Shown piece by piece: positions 1 through 5,298 of a stretch of DNA of 9,720 nt (the stretch's first letter is position 1; the number at the start of each line of letters is the position of its first letter). The DNA lies in contig NZ_JAQIVI010000789.1 in the NCBI RefSeq assembly GCF_028618695.1, positions 1 through 9,720 of the forward strand. The letters run 5' to 3'. This stretch comes from Natrinema soli (GTDB taxonomy: Archaea; Halobacteriota; Halobacteria; Halobacteriales; Natrialbaceae). The notes below the pieces were generated by a model. The model saw only the letters and a list, made by a program, of their open reading frames with translations. It ran no database searches and was not told where the DNA came from. A program made the translations under genes and the position numbers.

Positions 1-289
1 CGGCCGGGCGTTCGTCACCGCGCCGCTGGTCGGCACCGAGACGAACCTCGCCGACGGCGAGCAGGGCGAGATCGAACGCGCCGTCCTCGACGACCTCGGT
101 CTCGAGCCCGCGGACTTCGATCTCCCCGGCGAGTTTCACTCGACCGGTACCCGGCGCGCGATGCTCCTGCGAACGGATCTGTCCCTCGAGGCAGAGCCGC
201 TGACGCTCGAGTTCGCGCTGCCGAAGGGGTCGTACGCGACGGTCGTCCTCCGGGAGTATCTGAAGGTTGATCCGGTCGACCTCGGATAG
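1..289 (+). CDS. truD: tRNA pseudouridine synthase TruD, C-terminal part (5' truncated by window edge)
   Basis: The frame starting at base 2 is open for 95 codons and ends with TAG at 287-289. TruD isomerises a uridine in tRNA (position 13 in E. coli) to pseudouridine in the cytoplasm. The visible part begins [20 protein letters not shown] and ends with the family's C-terminal signature [16 protein letters not shown], which closes the catalytic domain. The catalytic aspartate lies upstream, outside the window. Codon use and acidity match the neighbouring genes. The remainder of the gene must lie to the left. Identification rests on recognising the C-terminal motif and is fairly secure. Confidence 0.88.
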   Translation, partial: GRAFVTAPLVGTETNLADGEQGEIERAVLDDLGLEPADFDLPGEFHSTGTRRAMLLRTDLSLEAEPLTLEFALPKGSYATVVLREYLKVDPVDLG

Positions 290-336
290 GGGGGTGGAAC
301 TGCGATAGGGGACGCCGGCCGTCACAGTCACCCCAG

Positions 337-342
337 TTTTTA
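337..342 (+). promoter_or_regulatory. T-tract/TATA-like element between truD and the 98-aa gene
   Basis: TTTTTA lies 48 nt after the truD stop. It could be a TATA-like box, which would place transcription start near 366, just before the ATG at 373. It could equally be the T-rich terminator of truD, as archaeal termination needs little more than a U-tract. The sequence alone does not separate the two uses, and they may coexist. Confidence 0.35.
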
Positions 343-372
343 GGTCAGTGTCTCGAGTATCGAACTGAGGAG

Positions 373-423
373 ATGGACACCGCGACTCACTACGGGCCGA
401 AGCGATCGGGTCCGCGAGCATGA
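373..423 (+). other. 16-codon reading frame overlapping the next start codon (possible leader peptide)
   Basis: ATG at 373 opens a 16-residue frame (MDTATHYGPKRSGPRA) whose TGA at 421-423 overlaps the ATG at 420-422 of the next gene as ATGA. It is the first ATG after the predicted transcription start near 366. ATGA overlaps are typical of translational coupling. It is not in frame with the downstream gene, which has no usable start further upstream in its own frame (stop at 366-368). A frame this short can arise by chance, so this is a suggestion only. Confidence 0.2.
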
Positions 424-716
424 TCGGGACGGACGAAAACCGCGAGATAGTCGACTGGCGAACGCTAACCGAAGACGGACAGACGGTGTACGAAATCGAG
501 TACGACGAACCCGTCTCGGCCCCGACGGGGAGATCGAAGTCGCTGTTCGGCGCGAGCAGCGGCGGGACGGTACCGGCCGGCGAGCAGTACTTTCACCTGC
601 CGGACGGAGAGCGGATTCCCGCGACGGAGGCCGTGTTCGACGCAGATGGAACGACGCTACGGGTCCGCCACGAGCCGTCGATGGTGGCTCGCCTTCGGCG
701 ATACCTGCCGTGGTGA
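420..716 (+). CDS. Small acidic haloarchaeal hypothetical protein (98 aa)
   Basis: I do not recognise a named family. The 98-residue product is acidic in its first two thirds, with a beta-rich look (TVYEIEYDEP, residues about 23-32, and QYFHLPDGERIPATEAVF, about 56-73), and ends in a basic stretch MVARLRRYLPW. It has no signal peptide, membrane segment or cysteine. The ATG at 420 is the only start in this frame, because TGA lies at 366-368 and no GTG or TTG intervenes. The reading frame and codon bias look genuine. Downstream, in frame after the TGA at 714-716, the sequence still encodes RYCPACGTKL, so this protein may be the shortened form of one that carried a C-terminal zinc ribbon. Function unknown. 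Confidence 0.6.
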   Translation: MIGTDENREIVDWRTLTEDGQTVYEIEYDEPVSAPTGRSKSLFGASSGGTVPAGEQYFHLPDGERIPATEAVFDADGTTLRVRHEPSMVARLRRYLPW

Positions 717-854
717 CGACGTTTCTTGTGGCGACCCGCGGGCGGTGTTCACCCGACGGAGTCTCGGAACGGGTCGCGCTACTGCCCAGCCTGTGGGACG
801 AAACTCGCGGACGCGGTCAGTCGCTCGCCGTCGGGGAACCGAACTGATACGTAG
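717..854 (+). pseudogene. Remnant of a C-terminal zinc ribbon, split between two frames
   Basis: The stop-free stretch after the 98-aa gene, in the same frame, reads through to TAG at 852-854 and contains SRYCPACGTKLADA (CPxCG at 783-797). In the next frame, just upstream, the DNA encodes DDVSCGDPRAVFTRR (718-762). Together they resemble a two-knuckle ribbon of the type CGxCG-AVFTRR-(n)-SRYCPACGTKL with one knuckle cysteine lost and a one-base frame change near 762-774. There is no good start codon for a separate small zinc-finger protein; TTG at 726 is the only in-frame option. I read this as decay of the 98-aa protein's former tail, but homologues are needed to prove it. Confidence 0.35.
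844..853 (+). promoter_or_regulatory. Weak TATA-like box for surE
   Basis: CTGATACGTA is centred about 32 nt before the surE ATG at 881, which would give a start site within a few bases of the initiation codon. Weak match; supported mainly by spacing. Confidence 0.3.
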
Positions 855-880
855 CTCGCCCGCTATCGACCGAACAGGCA

Positions 881-1726
881 ATGGAACTGGACTCGGACCC
901 TCACATCCTCCTGACGAACGACGACGGGATCGACGCGCCCGGCATTCGGGCGCTGCACGACGCGCTCTCGGCGGTCGGCACGGTCACCGTCGTCGCACCC
1001 GATCGAAACCGGAGCGCAGTCGGCCGGTCGCTCTCCTACGGTCGGACGAGGTCGTCGCGCGACGACGATGACGACTTCTCGCTGGATCTGGAGACGGACT
1101 CGTTCACCTCGCCGGTCCCCCACACCGACCACGAACTCGGCTACGCAGTCGACGGTACCCCCTGTGATTGCGCTATCGTCGGCACGAATGGCCTCGAGCC
1201 CCAACCCGACATCGTCGTCTCGGGCTGTAACTCGGGCGCGAACCTCGGGGCCTACGTCTTCTCCCGATCGGGGACCGTCAGCGCCGCGATGGAGGCGGCG
1301 TTCCTCGGGACGCCGTCGATCGCCGTCTCGCTGGACACCCTCGGCTACGACCGGGACCTCGAGCCGGGGGACTTCGAGCGAGCGGGCGAGATCACCGCCG
1401 ATCTCGTCGCCGGTACCGCCGGGACCGGACTGTTCGACCGCGTCGACTACCTGAACGTCAACGTCCCCCGGCCGGATCGCGACCCGAACGGCTTCGAACT
1501 GACTCGCCCGACCGAAGTCTACGAGATGGACGCCGCGCTCGAGGACGGCAGCTTCGAGTTGACCAATCGACTCTGGCAGCAGATGGCGAACCGGGACATC
1601 CCCGACGCCGAGGACACCGATCGCCACGCCCTGCTCGAGGAACGGGTATCGATCTCCCCGCTCAGGGTTCCCTACGAGGTCGTGGACGCGGAGCCGGTCC
1701 AGCGGATACTCGAGGACGTCCTGTAG
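881..1726 (+). CDS. surE: SurE family 5'/3'-nucleotidase (survival protein SurE)
   Basis: SurE is a cytoplasmic metal-dependent phosphatase that removes phosphate from nucleoside 5'- or 3'-monophosphates; some members also cut short polyphosphate. The family signature is clear: ILLTNDDGIDAPGI at the N-terminus (D14 and D15 as metal ligands), APDRNRSAVG (S45), DGTPCDCAIVG (residues 91-101) and SGCNSGANLG followed by GTVSAAMEAAFLGTPSIAVS (N117 as metal ligand, residues 114-150). The 281 residues exceed the usual 245-265, partly because of an acidic insertion at about 56-86 (a run of five Asp) where bacterial enzymes have a shorter substrate-side loop. Acidic surface insertions are common in halophiles. 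The ATG at 881 puts NDDG at the expected distance. Likely a single-gene unit. Confidence 0.93.
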   Translation: MELDSDPHILLTNDDGIDAPGIRALHDALSAVGTVTVVAPDRNRSAVGRSLSYGRTRSSRDDDDDFSLDLETDSFTSPVPHTDHELGYAVDGTPCDCAIVGTNGLEPQPDIVVSGCNSGANLGAYVFSRSGTVSAAMEAAFLGTPSIAVSLDTLGYDRDLEPGDFERAGEITADLVAGTAGTGLFDRVDYLNVNVPRPDRDPNGFELTRPTEVYEMDAALEDGSFELTNRLWQQMANRDIPDAEDTDRHALLEERVSISPLRVPYEVVDAEPVQRILEDVL

Positions 1727-1752
1727 TCCGAGCGGCGGTCGAAAAACACGGC

Positions 1753-1761
1753 CGTTTTACA
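1753..1761 (+). promoter_or_regulatory. TATA-like box for the DUF2103 gene
   Basis: CGTTTTACA is centred about 27 nt before the ATG at 1784, predicting a leaderless transcript. The same T-rich stretch lies about 30 nt after the surE stop and could also serve in termination of surE. Confidence 0.45.
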
Positions 1762-1783
1762 CGCCTGCACCCAACTGCGGACT

Positions 1784-2545
1784 ATGGAGTGTCGCCACTG
1801 CGCATCGCCGCTCGAGAAACCCGGGGACTTCTGTCTGGTCTGCCGGGAGGCCAACACCGAGGCGATCGTCCTCGAGGCGGCGCGCGACCGGGCGACCATC
1901 ACGATGCTCGCCGGCGAACCCGACGAGCCGACCGAGCGAGACCCCGAAGCCGACCTCACCGAGCTGGTACTCGGCGAGACGACGATCACGACGACGCCGG
2001 AGGACGGCGAGAACGAGCCCGTCGAACTCCGGAACTTCGCGGGCCTGATCGGTGACGAGATCCGCCGCAAGCGACCCGAAGAGGTCTACGCCGGCGGCGT
2101 CCGGACGGTGATTCGCGCCGTTCGCGATGACACCCACCACTCGTTCTATCGCGTCGACGACGACGATCCGGTTCGGGCGGTCCTCGAGCGCCGCGGGAAT
2201 CGCGCGCTCGACGTCGTCGAGACGCCGCCGGCCGAGAAGATCGGCGGCAGCCACACGACGCTCATCGGGGGGCGGACCGGAATGCGGGCCATTCGGACCG
2301 TCGCGGACCATCCGCACGTCAAGAAGGTGATTCCCGGCCCGATCGACGCCGGTGGCAAGGGCTCTCAGTCCGGCATGCGCGCGAAGGTGACCCGCGCCGA
2401 CGACGGCGGCAACGTGCGGATGCTGTTGCGGGACGGCTCGAGCGTCCAGGAAAATCGCGTCGTGACGACCGCCCGCGATCGGGAGATGGGCGAGCGGATC
2501 CGGGAGGATCTGAACGACGTACTCACGGACGCGGAGTTTCAGTAG
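1784..2545 (+). CDS. DUF2103 family zinc-ribbon protein (predicted metal-binding)
   Basis: A 253-residue cytoplasmic protein. The N-terminus carries a zinc ribbon of the form CxxC-(10)-CxxC (C3, C6, C17, C20), followed by an acidic, low-complexity linker (about 45-80). The C-terminal two thirds match my memory of archaeal DUF2103 proteins: GGSHTTLIGGRTGMRAI (154-170), HPHVKKVIPGPID (176-188) and a Gly/Arg-rich segment GGKGSQSGMRAKVTR (190-204). No enzymatic role is established for this family; the conserved His, Gly and Arg residues and the ribbon suggest nucleic-acid or metal binding, which is inference. There is no membrane segment. The ATG at 1784 is the first codon of the ribbon segment and fits the TATA spacing. 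Confidence 0.8.
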   Translation: MECRHCASPLEKPGDFCLVCREANTEAIVLEAARDRATITMLAGEPDEPTERDPEADLTELVLGETTITTTPEDGENEPVELRNFAGLIGDEIRRKRPEEVYAGGVRTVIRAVRDDTHHSFYRVDDDDPVRAVLERRGNRALDVVETPPAEKIGGSHTTLIGGRTGMRAIRTVADHPHVKKVIPGPIDAGGKGSQSGMRAKVTRADDGGNVRMLLRDGSSVQENRVVTTARDREMGERIREDLNDVLTDAEFQ

Positions 2546-2649
2546 TTGCCGGCTTCCGCCATCGATGGCAGTATCGCGGTTGCGAGATTCTTGAGGCAAA
2601 TATTGTAGCTGCCCGATGGAGGTGACAGTTGCTGCTGGTTCTCCCAGCC

Positions 2650-2680
2650 TTACGGGGACCGCCGTAATTAGATATAATTA
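2650..2680 (+). promoter_or_regulatory. Dyad plus AT-rich TAATTA repeat upstream of the small membrane protein gene
   Basis: TTACGG (2650-2655) pairs with CCGTAA (2662-2667) across a 6-nt loop, and is followed by TAATTA-GATA-TAATTA (2665-2680), the most AT-rich stretch in the window. It ends only 3 nt before the ATG at 2684. It contains a good TATA-like core (GATATAATTA), so it is probably a promoter or operator. If used as a + strand TATA box, transcription would start inside the annotated 68-aa frame. The rest of 2546-2649 shows no gene that I can support. Confidence 0.4.
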
Positions 2681-2683
2681 GCC

Positions 2684-2890
2684 ATGCTCGAGCGACCGGA
2701 CGCCGTCCTGACCCTGATTCCGCTGGTAGCGGTCAGCGGCCTCGCGATGCGAACGCTGATCGCAACCACGGGTATCGGAACGTGGCTGCTCGGCGCGCCG
2801 CTCGCGCCAGTCGGATACGTCGCCGCGCTCGCGCTCGTCTTTCTGGAGTTGCTGGCGTGGCCAGTCGCCGAGCGGATCGGCGAGTCGTAG
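2684..2890 (+). CDS. Small integral membrane protein, two predicted helices (68 aa)
   Basis: A 68-residue hydrophobic protein with two likely transmembrane segments, about residues 8-28 (VLTLIPLVAVSGLAMRTLI) and 41-60 (PVGYVAALALVFLELLAWPV), joined by a short Gly-rich turn, and short charged ends. I do not recognise a family; small two-helix proteins like this are common in haloarchaea. The ATG at 2684 lies immediately after an AT-rich TATA-like element, which is odd for a leaderless gene. A start at the internal ATG at 2747 (Met22) would cut off most of the first helix, so the longer form is preferred. It ends 149 nt before rpl37ae and is probably a separate unit. Confidence 0.6.
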   Translation: MLERPDAVLTLIPLVAVSGLAMRTLIATTGIGTWLLGAPLAPVGYVAALALVFLELLAWPVAERIGES

Positions 2891-3006
2891 CCGACCCGAC
2901 CCGACTGAACCATCTCGACCGCGGTGGATCGACCACCTCGTCCCACGACGTCACTTCGTCCTACCGCGATACGATCCCCCCGCACGAGCCGATGTGACTC
3001 AACAGG

Positions 3007-3013
3007 TTTAAGG
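3007..3013 (+). promoter_or_regulatory. Promoter of the rpl37ae-rpo12-pcc1 operon
   Basis: TTTAAGG is centred about 30 nt before the rpl37ae ATG at 3040, a good archaeal TATA position for a start site within a few bases of the initiation codon. No other TATA-like box is seen before rpo12 (17-nt gap) or pcc1 (3-nt gap), so it should drive all three genes. Confidence 0.55.
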
Positions 3014-3039
3014 AGCCGCTGGCGATAGACAGCACTACT

Positions 3040-3309
3040 ATGGCCAACAAAGGAGAGGTCGGTAGCGCCGGTCGATTCGGTGCCCGCTACGGCCGCGTCG
3101 CACGACGTCGCGTCAGCGAGATCGAAGACGACATGGAAAACGCCGAAGTCGACGGCGACGACGTCACCCGTGTCGGCACCGGCATCTGGAAGAACGAGGA
3201 GACCGGCGAGGTCTTCACCGGCGGCGCGTACCGCCCTGAGACCCCCGCCGGCCGTACCGTCCAGCGCTCCATCCGCGCTGCCCTCGCAGAAGACACCGAG
3301 GACGAGTAA
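3040..3309 (+). CDS. rpl37ae: 50S ribosomal protein L37Ae (eL43), cysteine-free form
   Basis: A component of the archaeal/eukaryotic large ribosomal subunit. Family hallmarks: [18 protein letters not shown] (residues 8-25), VGTGIW (45-50), [16 protein letters not shown] (59-74) and RSIRAAL (76-82); the length of 89 is normal. The striking point is that the usual C4 zinc finger (CxxC before and CxxC after the GTGIW segment) is gone: the first pair falls in a shortened stretch [12 protein letters not shown] (33-44), and the second pair is replaced by KNEETGEVF (51-59). The protein contains no cysteine at all. Everything else is well preserved, so this looks like a functional zinc-independent version and not decay. 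It is first in an operon with rpo12 and pcc1. Confidence 0.92.
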   Translation: MANKGEVGSAGRFGARYGRVARRRVSEIEDDMENAEVDGDDVTRVGTGIWKNEETGEVFTGGAYRPETPAGRTVQRSIRAALAEDTEDE

Positions 3310-3326
3310 TTCGCTTCGAGACAAGT

Positions 3327-3461
3327 ATGAGTTACAAATGCTCCCGCTGTAAACGCGACGTCCAGCTCGACGAGTACGGCGGCGTCCGCTGTCCCTACTG
3401 CGGTCACCGCGTGCTCCTGAAAGAACGCAGCCGCGACGTCAAGGAAGTCGGCGTCCAGTAA
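3327..3461 (+). CDS. rpoP: DNA-directed RNA polymerase subunit P (Rpo12/RpoP)
   Basis: A 44-residue protein, [18 protein letters not shown] followed by [19 protein letters not shown] and a short tail. It is the archaeal counterpart of eukaryotic Rpb12, a small zinc-binding subunit that helps assemble the Rpo3/Rpo10 platform of RNA polymerase. Four zinc cysteines are present (C5, C8, C22, C25), as is the conserved basic C-terminal part. The ATG at 3327 lies 17 nt after the rpl37ae stop, with no convincing Shine-Dalgarno, so translation probably depends on the operon. Length and order match archaeal clusters. Unlike its upstream partner L37Ae, this protein keeps its zinc site. Confidence 0.93.
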   Translation: MSYKCSRCKRDVQLDEYGGVRCPYCGHRVLLKERSRDVKEVGVQ

Positions 3462-3464
3462 CGC

Positions 3465-3731
3465 GTGTCTTCTCACGACGCGACCCTCGAGTTCGAGTAC
3501 GAGAGCGCGTCGCGTGCCCGACTCGTCGCCGAGAGCGTCGCCCGCGAAATCGGCGAGATCGACGACGAGCGCTCTCGAACGACTCTCGAGCGAGACGGAC
3601 GGCGCGTCCTGATCGATATCGTCGCCGCCGATGTGGTCGCCCTGCGGGCGGCGCTGAACACCTGGTTTTCGCTGATCGACGTGGCGGAACGGACCGCCGA
3701 CGCGGGCGCACGGGTTCTCGAGTCGCGCTAA
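3465..3731 (+). CDS. pcc1: KEOPS complex subunit Pcc1 (GTG start)
   Basis: An 88-residue protein of the Pcc1 family, the dimerising subunit of the KEOPS/EKC complex that, with Kae1, Bud32 and Cgi121, makes the t6A modification on ANN-decoding tRNAs in the cytoplasm. Visible features are the beta-strand opening ATLEFEYESASRARLVAESV, the central ERDGRRVLIDIVAADVVALRAALNTW (core helix with RAALN at 61-65) and a final helix. No ATG is available; GTG at 3465, only 3 nt after the rpo12 stop, gives the right length. Its position behind rpl37ae and rpoP is the usual haloarchaeal order. The last codons (LESR-stop) lie in the first copy of a tandem repeat that continues past the stop. Confidence 0.85.
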   Translation: MSSHDATLEFEYESASRARLVAESVAREIGEIDDERSRTTLERDGRRVLIDIVAADVVALRAALNTWFSLIDVAERTADAGARVLESR

Positions 3732-3797
3732 CTCCTTGATCCCCGAGTCGCGCCTACTTCCCGGTATCCTCGAGTCGCGCCAACGTCCCGCTATCGG
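3715..3797 (+). repeat. Three imperfect 25-27 bp tandem repeats across the pcc1 stop codon
   Basis: The core CGAGTCGCGC occurs exactly at 3719-3728, 3744-3753 and 3771-3780. Each core is followed by a Y-W-AC then TCC pattern and an ATC about 20 bases on (TAACTCC, CTACTTCC, CAACGTCC). The first copy contains the last codons of pcc1 and its TAA, so the 3' end of the gene appears to have been duplicated twice into the spacer before the DUF2243 gene. Divergence outside the core suggests it is not very recent. Confidence 0.75.
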
Positions 3798-3836
3798 TCC
3801 CAGAACGCTCGTGGTCCCGGAACAGGCAGGCATCGG

Positions 3837-3844
3837 TGTTTTGA
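3837..3844 (+). promoter_or_regulatory. TATA-like box for the DUF2243 gene
   Basis: TGTTTTGA is centred about 26 nt before the ATG at 3867, giving a leaderless transcript. The T4 run may also help end transcription from the upstream operon. Confidence 0.35.
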
Positions 3845-3866
3845 TCGCCTCGTTCGAGGAATCAGT

Positions 3867-4415
3867 ATGGGCGAACGGGGCGGGACGTGGCTCGGACTAC
3901 GACGGGACGCCAAACCGCTCGTGATCGCCGGCCTCGCACTCGGAGTGGGGTTGGGCGGCTTCTTCGACGGGATCGTCTTCCACCAGATCCTCCAGATTCA
4001 CAATATGCTATCGTCGTATCCCGACTCGAGCGTCGCGACGGATCTGGAACTCAACGTCATGGCCGACGGACTCTTTCACCTCGTGACGTACACCTTCACG
4101 GTCATCGGTCTCGTCTTGTTTTCTCGCGCGTGGCGGTTCCATCCGGTGCCGAAATCCGGACGAATACTGCTCGGCGCGGTGATCATGGGCTGGGGCGTGT
4201 TCAACGTCGTCGAGGGGCTCGTCGATCACCAGTTACTCGGGCTTCACCACGTCTGGCCCGCCGGACCCGGCCCGGTCATCCTGTGGGACGCGGCGTTCTT
4301 GCTCTGGGGCACGCTCTTCATCGTCGGCGGCTATCTCGTGATTCGGACCGACAGCGCCGCCGCGCCGGGGGCCAGCGACGAGGCGGTTGCGACGGACGGC
4401 AGCGGCTCGGAGTAG
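3867..4415 (+). CDS. DUF2243 family four-helix membrane protein
   Basis: A 182-residue polytopic protein with four predicted membrane helices, about 18-39, 66-88, 100-118 and 134-159, and an acidic, Ser/Gly-rich C-terminal tail. DUF2243 marks are GGFFDGIVFHQILQIHNM (30-47), a lone His in the second helix (H71, GLFHLVTY) and VEGLVDHQLLGLHHVW (115-130). The clustered histidines (H39, H45, H71, H121, H127, H128) near the membrane faces suggest metal or heme binding, but no function is established. It sits between pcc1 and pfdB and shares no obvious role with them, with its own TATA-like box and 102 nt after it, so it is probably an independent insertion in the cluster. The start at 3867 fits the first helix. 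Confidence 0.85.
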   Translation: MGERGGTWLGLRRDAKPLVIAGLALGVGLGGFFDGIVFHQILQIHNMLSSYPDSSVATDLELNVMADGLFHLVTYTFTVIGLVLFSRAWRFHPVPKSGRILLGAVIMGWGVFNVVEGLVDHQLLGLHHVWPAGPGPVILWDAAFLLWGTLFIVGGYLVIRTDSAAAPGASDEAVATDGSGSE

Positions 4416-4486
4416 CCCGCTCGGACGCTGCCGAGAGGTCGGCCGTCGGTCCGCGGTCGAACGGCTATCCGGAAGACAAAGCTGGC

Positions 4487-4493
4487 CTTTATC
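4487..4493 (+). promoter_or_regulatory. Promoter of pfdB-DUF3194 operon
   Basis: CTTTATC is centred about 28 nt before the pfdB ATG at 4518, predicting a leaderless message. The following DUF3194 gene abuts pfdB and must share this promoter. Confidence 0.5.
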
Positions 4494-4517
4494 AGTCCGG
4501 AGGGCGACGGTCGAGAT

Positions 4518-4916
4518 ATGCAAGGAAACCTGCCGCCCGAAGCACAGGAGAAAATCGAGCAGCTACAGGATCTCCAGGAGACGGCACAGGAAGTCGCCGT
4601 CCAGAAACAGGAAGCGGAGTCGGGACTCACCGAGGCCCAGAACGCCCTCGACGAACTCGAGAACATCGACGCGGAGACGACCATGTACCGGAACGTCGGC
4701 GAACTCCTCGTCGAAACGGACTACGACCAGGCGGAAGAGGACCTCGAGGAGAAGGTCGACACGCTCGAGATCCGCCTCGAGACCCTCGAGAAGCAAGAAG
4801 AGCGCGTACAGGACCAGTTCGAGAGCCTCCAGAGCGAGCTCGAGGAGATGCTCGGCGGTGGCGGCATGGGCGGTGGTCCGGCAGGCCCCGGCGGCCCGGG
4901 CGCTGGCGGCGCGTAA
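4518..4916 (+). CDS. pfdB: Prefoldin subunit beta
   Basis: Prefoldin is a cytosolic ATP-independent chaperone, two alpha and four beta subunits, that holds unfolded chains and hands them to the thermosome. This 132-residue beta subunit shows the expected layout: start [17 protein letters not shown], first coiled-coil helix about 8-47, the beta hairpin [15 protein letters not shown] (54-68), second coiled-coil helix about 72-112 with heptad-like Leu and Glu, then a flexible tail. The tail (113-132) is composed only of Gly, Ala, Pro and one Met, reminiscent of the Gly/Met-rich C-termini of chaperonins; it is longer than I expect for most archaeal beta subunits. It is first in a two-gene operon with a directly abutting DUF3194 gene. 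Confidence 0.93.
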   Translation: MQGNLPPEAQEKIEQLQDLQETAQEVAVQKQEAESGLTEAQNALDELENIDAETTMYRNVGELLVETDYDQAEEDLEEKVDTLEIRLETLEKQEERVQDQFESLQSELEEMLGGGGMGGGPAGPGGPGAGGA

Positions 4917-5171
4917 ATGTCGACCGACGAGCCGTCTGACGAGACCGTCGTCCAGACGGCATCCGACGCTGCGGAGGGCGTGATCTTCTCGCAGTACAAA
5001 CAATCCGACGTGCGCGATTACGACGTGACCGTCGTCTTCGAGGACGGCGTTCTCGAGGTCGACGTCTACCTCAACGCGCCCGAAGACGAGGACGAGGCCG
5101 ATCCCGAGCAGGTCGCCGACGACGCCGCGCTCGCGGCGCGACACGCGGTCGACGAACTGTTCGGCGAATAG
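4917..5171 (+). CDS. DUF3194 family protein
   Basis: An 84-residue highly acidic protein. The ATG at 4917 follows the pfdB TAA (4914-4916) without a single spacer base, so it is translated from the pfdB message by coupling. The core DVTVVFEDGVLEVDVYLNAP (36-55) forms likely beta strands, followed by a helix DDAALAARHAVDELF (68-82). Family assignment rests on this core and on the constant position behind prefoldin beta in archaeal genomes. No biochemical role is known; its neighbours point to protein synthesis or folding, which is inference from position only. Confidence 0.8.
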   Translation: MSTDEPSDETVVQTASDAAEGVIFSQYKQSDVRDYDVTVVFEDGVLEVDVYLNAPEDEDEADPEQVADDAALAARHAVDELFGE

Positions 5172-5181
5172 CGGGCGCAGT

Positions 5182-5196
5182 CCTCGAGCGTCGAGG
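5182..5196. terminator. Short hairpin in the convergent spacer (possible terminator)
   Basis: CCTCGA-GCG-TCGAGG is a perfect 6-bp stem with a 3-nt loop, 10 nt after the DUF3194 stop in the 109-nt spacer between convergent genes. There is no T-tract after it on either strand, so its role in termination is uncertain; CTCGAG-type words are very common here and can pair by chance. Confidence 0.3.
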
Positions 5197-5259
5197 TCCC
5201 CTCTCGAACGCGCAGTGATCAACTGGCGAGCGGCGGGTGCGAACCGTGACCGACCGCTG

Positions 5260-5298
5260 GACGGTCGCTATAGACGGCCGCTACAGACGGCCGCTTCC
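5260..5298. repeat. Three 13-bp tandem repeats across the stop of the 5281-5718 gene
   Basis: On the + strand GACGGTCGCTATA (5260-5272), GACGGCCGCTACA (5273-5285) and GACGGCCGCTTCC (5286-5298) are adjacent, equal in length and nearly identical. The TAG stop of the - strand gene (5281-5283) lies in the middle copy. The unit is not a multiple of three, so changes in copy number would alter the C-terminus. Confidence 0.8.

Noticed and set aside
863..1627. A 254-codon - strand frame opposite surE
   Set aside because: Shadow of surE: no family motif, and the + strand shows conserved catalytic residues.
2901..2925. CGACCC direct repeats between the 68-aa gene and rpl37ae
   Set aside because: Too short and too simple in GC-rich DNA to be meaningful.
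3715..3797. CRISPR array
   Set aside because: Only three imperfect copies with a 10-bp identical core and no true spacers of constant length; no cas genes nearby.
3736..3924. 62-codon + strand frame after pcc1
   Set aside because: It is made of the tandem repeat and then runs into the DUF2243 gene in another frame; no promoter spacing or family likeness supports it.
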